The notes below the pieces were generated by a model. It was not told where the DNA came from, made no database searches, and saw only the letters and a program-made list of their open reading frames with translations. DNA of 64,000 nt from Flavobacteriales bacterium (GTDB taxonomy: Bacteria; Bacteroidota; Bacteroidia; NS11-12g; UBA955), in the NCBI GenBank assembly GCA_947496375.1, contig CANMCY010000008.1:1-64000 (forward strand). Reading direction: 5' to 3'. Each line of letters starts with the position of its first letter. Position 1 is the first letter of the stretch. Both the position numbers and the translations under genes were made by a program. Shown here in pieces: positions 59,109 through 64,000 of the stretch.

Positions 59109-62000
59109 ATGCAATTACACACGCGTTATTCCGAGAAATTTGAGGACCGTCATATTGGCCCTCGTGCTTCTGATTTGCCTGAGATGTTGAAAACCATTGG
59201 GGTAGATTCTATGGAAACCCTCATCAATAAAACCGTGCCTGCGGGGATTCGTCTGCCACAGCCACTGAATATTGGTGAGCCCATGAGTGAGTCCGCTTTT
59301 CTTGAAATGCTGAAAACCAAAGCTGAAAAGAACAAAATTTATAAAAATTACATGGGTATGGGTTATTACGGTACCCACACCCCGGGTGTGATTCTTCGCA
59401 ACATCATGGAGAACCCCGGCTGGTATACCCAATATACGCCATATCAGGCGGAGATAGCCCAGGGGCGTCTGGAAGCGTTGCTCAATTACCAGACCATGAT
59501 TATCGACCTTACGGGTATGGAGATTGCAAACGCATCTCTTCTCGATGAAGGAACTGCAGCCGCCGAAGCCATACACATGTTTCTGGGGGTGGCACCCAAG
59601 GGTCAGGGAATGAAGTTTTTTGTGGATGAAAACATTTTCCCTCAGACCAAAGACATTCTGATTACCCGCTCGGAGCCCATTGGTGTAGAACTGGTTTTTG
59701 GCAACTATAAAACCTTCAACCCGGATACTACTTACTTTGGTGCCGTTGTGCAGTATCCCAATGATAAAGGGAGTATTGAGGATTACCGCGAATTTGCACA
59801 GCAGTGTAAATCGCACAATGTAAAAACCTGCTTTATTGCCGATATACTTTCACTTACGGTTCTTACCCCTCCGGGTGAGATGGGCGCCGATTGTGTGGTA
59901 GGAAGTACGCAGCGCTTTGGTGTTCCCATGGGTTTTGGCGGACCCCATGCCGCTTACATGGCAGCCAAAGATGAACACAAACGTCACATGCCGGGCCGTA
60001 TCATCGGTGTAAGCATAGACCGAAATGGCAACCGTGCCTTGCGTATGGCCCTCCAAACCCGCGAACAGCACATCAAGCGTCAGAATGCTACCTCCAATAT
60101 TTGCACAGCACAGGTTTTGCTGAGTATAATGGCGGGAATGTATGGCTGCTACCACGGTCCCGACGGGCTGAAAAAGATAGCCGGCAGAATACATGCCATT
60201 GCCTCTGAACTTGCCCGTGGCATTGAGTCAGCAAGCGGTGTTTACAAGGTGTTGAACCAACATTTCTTCGATACATTGTATATCGAAGTGCCGAGTGCCA
60301 ACACAATAAGGACGCTCGCAGAAGCGGCCGGTATCAACCTGCGTTATTTTGACGATACCCATGTAGGTGTGTCGGTGGATGAAACCACCACTGCCGAAGA
60401 TGCCAATGCCCTGCTGCAGATTTTCAGCAAAGCCGTTGACGGTAAGCTTGTTCAGGTAAGCGATTCGGCCCAAAGCCGCATACCCGCTGCCCTTCAGCGT
60501 ACTTCCAACTACATGCTGCATCCGGTATTCAATACCCTGCAGTCAGAGCACGAAATGTTGCGCTACATACGCGGTTTGGAGAGCAAAGACCTGAGTCTTT
60601 GCCACAGCATGATTTCATTGGGAAGCTGTACCATGAAGCTGAATGCCACCACTGAGATGATTCCCGTAACCTGGCCTGCGTTCAACGCACTGCATCCTTT
60701 TGCTCCTGCCGGTCAGACAGAAGGGTACAAAGAAATTATTGATGAACTGGCCAAGGATCTGTGCGAGATTACCGGTTTTGCCGCCATGAGTCTACAGCCC
60801 AATGCCGGTTCGCAGGGCGAATATGCCGGGTTGATGGTTATCCGCGAGTACTTTAAAGATCGCGGTGAATCACACCGTAATATTGCGCTGATTCCCAGCA
60901 GTGCCCATGGTACCAACCCTGCCAGTGCTGTAATGGCCGGTATGGAAGTGGTGGTTACTGCCTGTGATGAACATGGAAACATAGACCTCGGCGACCTGAG
61001 AGCCAAAGCCGAGCAGTACAAAGACCGCCTGGCCTGTCTGATGGTAACTTACCCCAGTACACACGGGGTGTTTGAAAGTGCCATCAAGGATATTACCGCC
61101 CTGATACATGAGTACGGCGGACAGGTGTATATGGATGGCGCCAACATGAACGCGCAGGTGGGTCTCACCAGCCCCGGTATGATCGGTGCAGATGTATGCC
61201 ACCTTAACCTTCACAAAACGTTCTGCATTCCTCACGGTGGTGGTGGACCCGGTATGGGCCCGATTGGTGTTGCTGCACATCTGGCGCCCTACCTGCCCGG
61301 ACACACTGTGGTGAAAACCGGTGGCGAAAAAGCCATGCATGCCGTAAGTGCCGCACCCTGGGGCAGTGCTAGCATTCTGCTTATATCCTATGCCTACATT
61401 AAGATGATGGGTGGCAAAGGACTTACCAATGCTACCGAATGGGCCATCCTAAATGCCAACTACATGAAAGCTCGCCTGGAGGCCGAATATCCTGTTCTTT
61501 ACAGCGGTGAAAACGGTTTCTGCGCCCATGAAATGATTCTGGATACCCGCAAATTCAAAAACTCTGCCGGTATTGAAGCGGCTGATTTTGCCAAGCGCCT
61601 GATGGATTATGGTTTCCATGCTCCAACCGTTTCGTTCCCTGTGGGTGGTACATTGATGGTAGAACCTACCGAGAGCGAAAGCAAGGAAGAATTGGATCGT
61701 TTCTGCGACGCCATGCTGGCAATCCGTGAAGAAATTCGCGAAGTGGAAGATGGAAAGGCAGACAAGGAAGACAATGTGCTGAAAAACGCACCTCATACTG
61801 CTGCTGAAATTGCTTCAGATTCATGGGCGCATACCTACGGACGTGAAAAGGCCGCCTATCCTGCGCCTTTTGTGGCCGCCAAGAAATTCTGGCCTTCTGT
61901 GGCCCGTGTTAATGACACGTATGGCGACAGAAATCTGGTATGTGCTTGTTTGCCTATGGAAGCCTACATGAGTGCTGAAGCCAAGCCGGCCACCGCTTGA
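59109..62000 (+). CDS. gcvP: Glycine dehydrogenase (decarboxylating), P-protein of the glycine cleavage system
   Basis: 963 residues, the single-chain form with both halves (P1 and P2). PLP enzyme that decarboxylates glycine and passes the aminomethyl group to lipoylated GcvH. N-terminal half: ERHIGPR-like [17 protein letters not shown] and [21 protein letters not shown]-terminal half: [45 protein letters not shown] and the PLP-lysine block [20 protein letters not shown] near 700. gcvT and gcvH are not adjacent. Works with GlyA (17213) in glycine-serine-folate exchange. Confidence 0.97.
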   Translation: MQLHTRYSEKFEDRHIGPRASDLPEMLKTIGVDSMETLINKTVPAGIRLPQPLNIGEPMSESAFLEMLKTKAEKNKIYKNYMGMGYYGTHTPGVILRNIMENPGWYTQYTPYQAEIAQGRLEALLNYQTMIIDLTGMEIANASLLDEGTAAAEAIHMFLGVAPKGQGMKFFVDENIFPQTKDILITRSEPIGVELVFGNYKTFNPDTTYFGAVVQYPNDKGSIEDYREFAQQCKSHNVKTCFIADILSLTVLTPPGEMGADCVVGSTQRFGVPMGFGGPHAAYMAAKDEHKRHMPGRIIGVSIDRNGNRALRMALQTREQHIKRQNATSNICTAQVLLSIMAGMYGCYHGPDGLKKIAGRIHAIASELARGIESASGVYKVLNQHFFDTLYIEVPSANTIRTLAEAAGINLRYFDDTHVGVSVDETTTAEDANALLQIFSKAVDGKLVQVSDSAQSRIPAALQRTSNYMLHPVFNTLQSEHEMLRYIRGLESKDLSLCHSMISLGSCTMKLNATTEMIPVTWPAFNALHPFAPAGQTEGYKEIIDELAKDLCEITGFAAMSLQPNAGSQGEYAGLMVIREYFKDRGESHRNIALIPSSAHGTNPASAVMAGMEVVVTACDEHGNIDLGDLRAKAEQYKDRLACLMVTYPSTHGVFESAIKDITALIHEYGGQVYMDGANMNAQVGLTSPGMIGADVCHLNLHKTFCIPHGGGGPGMGPIGVAAHLAPYLPGHTVVKTGGEKAMHAVSAAPWGSASILLISYAYIKMMGGKGLTNATEWAILNANYMKARLEAEYPVLYSGENGFCAHEMILDTRKFKNSAGIEAADFAKRLMDYGFHAPTVSFPVGGTLMVEPTESESKEELDRFCDAMLAIREEIREVEDGKADKEDNVLKNAPHTAAEIASDSWAHTYGREKAAYPAPFVAAKKFWPSVARVNDTYGDRNLVCACLPMEAYMSAEAKPATA

Positions 62001-63505
62001 TTAAGGCGATTAAACATATTTTCAATATACAGGGAACCGGGTTTTTTGCCTGGTTCTTTGTTTTATACGCAGTTTTGGGTTTTGCTACCCTGCATCGCTA
62101 CGGTGTGCATTACGATGAATTAACCCAACGCACTATCGGAATTGAAAATGCCCGTTACATAGCAGGGTGGGGCAAGTATGAAGATATTGAGAAGCATAAG
62201 TATTTTGGGCCTCTGTTTGAAACCCCTGCCTATTTGCTGGAACAGCTGGTTTTTACATCACCTATGCAAACCAAGCTATTGCTTAGGAGGGCGCTGTTGT
62301 TCTCGATATTTTTATTATCGGTTTTTGGGATTTACCGAATCGGGCGCCAATTGTTTCAAAATCATGCAACCGCTATGATTACGGCAATTGCCTATGCCTG
62401 CTGGCCCCGATTGTTTGCCGAAGCGCACTATAATTCCAAGGATGTATTTTTTCTGTGTATGGGTGTTTTTGTGCTATGGGCGCTGTCGGTGGCTACCCGT
62501 AAAGGGAAGTTTCCATGGGCTGCCTGTATGCTGGCCGGCATGGCATGTACGGTTAGGATTGCAGGCGTTTTTTATTTTATTCCGGTGCTTTGGGTATTAA
62601 TGCACTATCGTTTTCAATATAAACGGGTTTATGCATTGTTATTGGGAATAATCGTTTTTGTTATTTCCTGGTATATTGTATATCCGGCAGTCTGGAAATC
62701 CCCACTGGAAAGCTTTATCGGTATATTGCGATATGCTCATGAAAATCCCTGGCCTTCTCCAACCATACTGGCAGGAAAATCAATGATCCCCGGCAATGTT
62801 CCTGCTTATTATGCCTTTTTATGGATGTTGGTTACACTTCCTGTGTTTTATATAATATTGTTTTTGGTGGGATTATATTCATCCATAAAAATATTTCGAA
62901 AATCATACATTATTCAATTTGTGATTATATTATTTTTGGTTACGGTCTCGTATTTAATCATCCAAAAACCTACGCTATACAACGGCTGGAGACATGTGTA
63001 TTTTTTATATATACCACTCGTTATTTTGGCAGGGGTTGCTATAGATTCATTCGTAAGCAGCATGAGTTTTAAAAAAACAATGGTGGTATTTTTAGTGTTT
63101 CCTTTGTTTTTATTAATTCATTTAAAACACGATTTTGTTTATTTTAATTCGATTAAAAATATATGGAAACCGGGTTCATTCAGCATGGATTACTGGGGTA
63201 TCAGTACTCGAGATGCCATGTTGAAATGCAATGTAAATCCATGGGAAAAATACCATGATTGTGTTATGCCTGTGAGGGTTTATGCTTTTACCGAAACAGT
63301 TTGGTTAAATAAGCAGATACTTGGCAATAAAGCATTGAATATACAGGAGGTAAAATCGGCAGATAGCGCTGATTTTGTGCTGGTTTTAAACCGTGAAGGA
63401 AAACTGGATCATTATAAACTTCCGGTGTTTGCCAAAGATGTTTACGGTGGCGATACCCTTTGGGTGGTTTATGACAGGCGGTCTGAGAACAGATATAATC
63501 GCTGA
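61997..63505 (+). CDS. GT39/PMT-like membrane glycosyltransferase
   Basis: 502 residues, about ten to twelve helices ([20 protein letters not shown] first). The first periplasmic loop has [20 protein letters not shown], with the acidic pair expected of GT-C enzymes that use polyprenyl-phosphate sugars (ArnT/PMT family). [20 protein letters not shown] is also typical. A soluble C-terminal domain follows residue ~380. Start is TTG at 61997, overlapping the gcvP TGA as TTGA; no ATG lies before the first helix. DNA from about 62850 to 63450 is clearly more AT-rich than gcvP. Donor and acceptor unknown. The 3' end overlaps the convergent tsaE by 37 bp. Confidence 0.82.
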   Translation: MIKAIKHIFNIQGTGFFAWFFVLYAVLGFATLHRYGVHYDELTQRTIGIENARYIAGWGKYEDIEKHKYFGPLFETPAYLLEQLVFTSPMQTKLLLRRALLFSIFLLSVFGIYRIGRQLFQNHATAMITAIAYACWPRLFAEAHYNSKDVFFLCMGVFVLWALSVATRKGKFPWAACMLAGMACTVRIAGVFYFIPVLWVLMHYRFQYKRVYALLLGIIVFVISWYIVYPAVWKSPLESFIGILRYAHENPWPSPTILAGKSMIPGNVPAYYAFLWMLVTLPVFYIILFLVGLYSSIKIFRKSYIIQFVIILFLVTVSYLIIQKPTLYNGWRHVYFLYIPLVILAGVAIDSFVSSMSFKKTMVVFLVFPLFLLIHLKHDFVYFNSIKNIWKPGSFSMDYWGISTRDAMLKCNVNPWEKYHDCVMPVRVYAFTETVWLNKQILGNKALNIQEVKSADSADFVLVLNREGKLDHYKLPVFAKDVYGGDTLWVVYDRRSENRYNR

Positions 63506-63903
63506 TGGTCGAGATGTTCGATTTTTACATGCAGGCAGTTTTCACCCTCAAGTAAGGCGGCGCCTACTTCCGGCCATTCTATCAGCATCAGGCAATCATC
63601 GTTGTGGATGTATTCCAGGAGTCCTGCATCTACTAATTCATCTGCGCTCTTCGCCCTGTACCAGTCTGTATGGCAAACCAGCCGCCCTTTTCCGGTGTGA
63701 TATTCATTTACAATGCCGAATGTGGGGCTGCTTACCGCATCAGCGCTGTTGGTGAATTTTAACAGTGCCCGGATTAACGTTGTTTTTCCTGCCCCCAGAT
63801 CTCCGGTAAATGTGATGATACGCGGTGAAGGATTGAGCTGGGTAATGTAAGCAATCACTTCTCCAATGCCGGCTTCATCCAGCGGGCCCATGCGCATTGT
63901 CAT
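63469..63903 (-). CDS. tsaE: tRNA N6-threonylcarbamoyladenosine biosynthesis ATPase TsaE
   Basis: 144 residues. TsaE is the small ATPase that, with TsaB and TsaD, makes t6A37 in ANN-decoding tRNAs. Walker A TFTGDLGAGKTTLIRALLKF near 32-51, SPTFGIVNEYH, the catalytic HTDWYRAKSADELVDAGLLE and MLIEWPEVGAALL are all present. Its ATG overlaps the TGA of the upstream PglZ-domain gene (TGATG), so the two are translationally coupled. Confidence 0.95.
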   Translation of the reverse strand: MTMRMGPLDEAGIGEVIAYITQLNPSPRIITFTGDLGAGKTTLIRALLKFTNSADAVSSPTFGIVNEYHTGKGRLVCHTDWYRAKSADELVDAGLLEYIHNDDCLMLIEWPEVGAALLEGENCLHVKIEHLDHQRLYLFSDRLS

Positions 63904-64000
63904 CAGGATTTAGGGCTTAGGGTTATGAGCGGGCAGCACATCTCTTCCAGACTGATTCCACCGTGCTGAAAGGTATTTCGGTAGTGATTTACGTAGTAGT
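63903..64000 (-). CDS. C-terminus of a PglZ-domain protein, probably PorX (truncated by window edge)
   Basis: Last 31 codons on the minus strand, cut at the window edge. The translation includes NHYRNTFQHGGISLEEMCCP followed by LITLSPKS and TGA. FxHGGISLEEM is the metal-site motif near the end of PglZ/alkaline-phosphatase-like domains, as in PorX, the T9SS response regulator of Bacteroidota. A porX-tsaE neighbourhood is, as I recall, common in the phylum. With two T9SS cargo proteins in this window, PorX is the most likely identity, but other PglZ proteins share the motif. Overlaps tsaE by one base. Confidence 0.65.
   Translation of the reverse strand, partial: YYVNHYRNTFQHGGISLEEMCCPLITLSPKS

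Overview
This window is a chromosomal segment from a member of the Bacteroidota. The reasons are: two very large secreted proteins with type IX secretion (T9SS) C-terminal sorting domains (one type B, one type A); a MurF-alanine racemase fusion; Bacteroidota-type families (DUF5686, OstA-like, YfhO, DUF3108, GIN-domain protein); almost no Shine-Dalgarno sequences; and many copies of the Bacteroidota -7 promoter element TAnnTTTG directly in front of genes. I cannot place it below class level from sequence alone. It is mostly ordinary housekeeping chromosome with three small repeat-rich islands (about 1-1250, 34365-34670 and 41700-42600).

Layout. 1-1250: an IS200/RAYT-like Y1 transposase between two 147-bp direct repeats with REP-like GACCCC/GGGGTC palindromes. 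1252-10203: envelope genes (DUF5686 outer-membrane protein, OstA-like LPS-transport protein) diverging from tilS, a sugar nucleotidyltransferase and murF-alr. 10225-18490: a secreted repeat protein, a DUF3108 protein, selD, pdhB, an unknown 188-residue protein, a Wzx-like flippase, a small membrane protein and glyA. 18596-31607: a YfhO membrane protein, glycosyltransferase, methyltransferase and subtilase in close series, then a 2427-residue PKD-repeat T9SS protein with its own promoter. 31610-34320: maf, a 3-hydroxyacyl-CoA dehydrogenase and queA. 34365-41573: a repeat island, a membrane-anchored AraC-type regulator, and a divergent 1668-residue mosaic T9SS protein. 41574-42640: a 90-bp tandem array running into a double terminator palindrome and two tRNA-Leu genes. 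42640-48164: rhomboid and GIN-domain genes, then a TPR protein, HD phosphohydrolase, rsmA and a VWA protein.

48277-57178 is a dense aa3-type cytochrome oxidase operon: coxB, coxA, heme A synthase, heme O synthase, two subunit III proteins, subunit IV, SCO copper chaperone, DUF420, a small CxxC membrane protein and DUF983. It encodes catalytic subunits, heme A synthesis and copper delivery. 57229-64000 holds recA, radC, gcvP, a GT39-type glycosyltransferase, tsaE and the last 31 codons of a PglZ-domain protein that is probably the T9SS regulator PorX.

The most unusual non-coding material is the 90-bp array whose repeat carries the same 18 nt that trails the neighbouring tRNA-Leu gene on the other strand, the REP/transposase system with a diverged copy 33 kb away, and a recurrent promoter geometry in which TAnnTTTG ends only four bases before the start codon, suggesting leaderless mRNAs. 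No CRISPR array, rRNA gene, riboswitch or prophage was seen.
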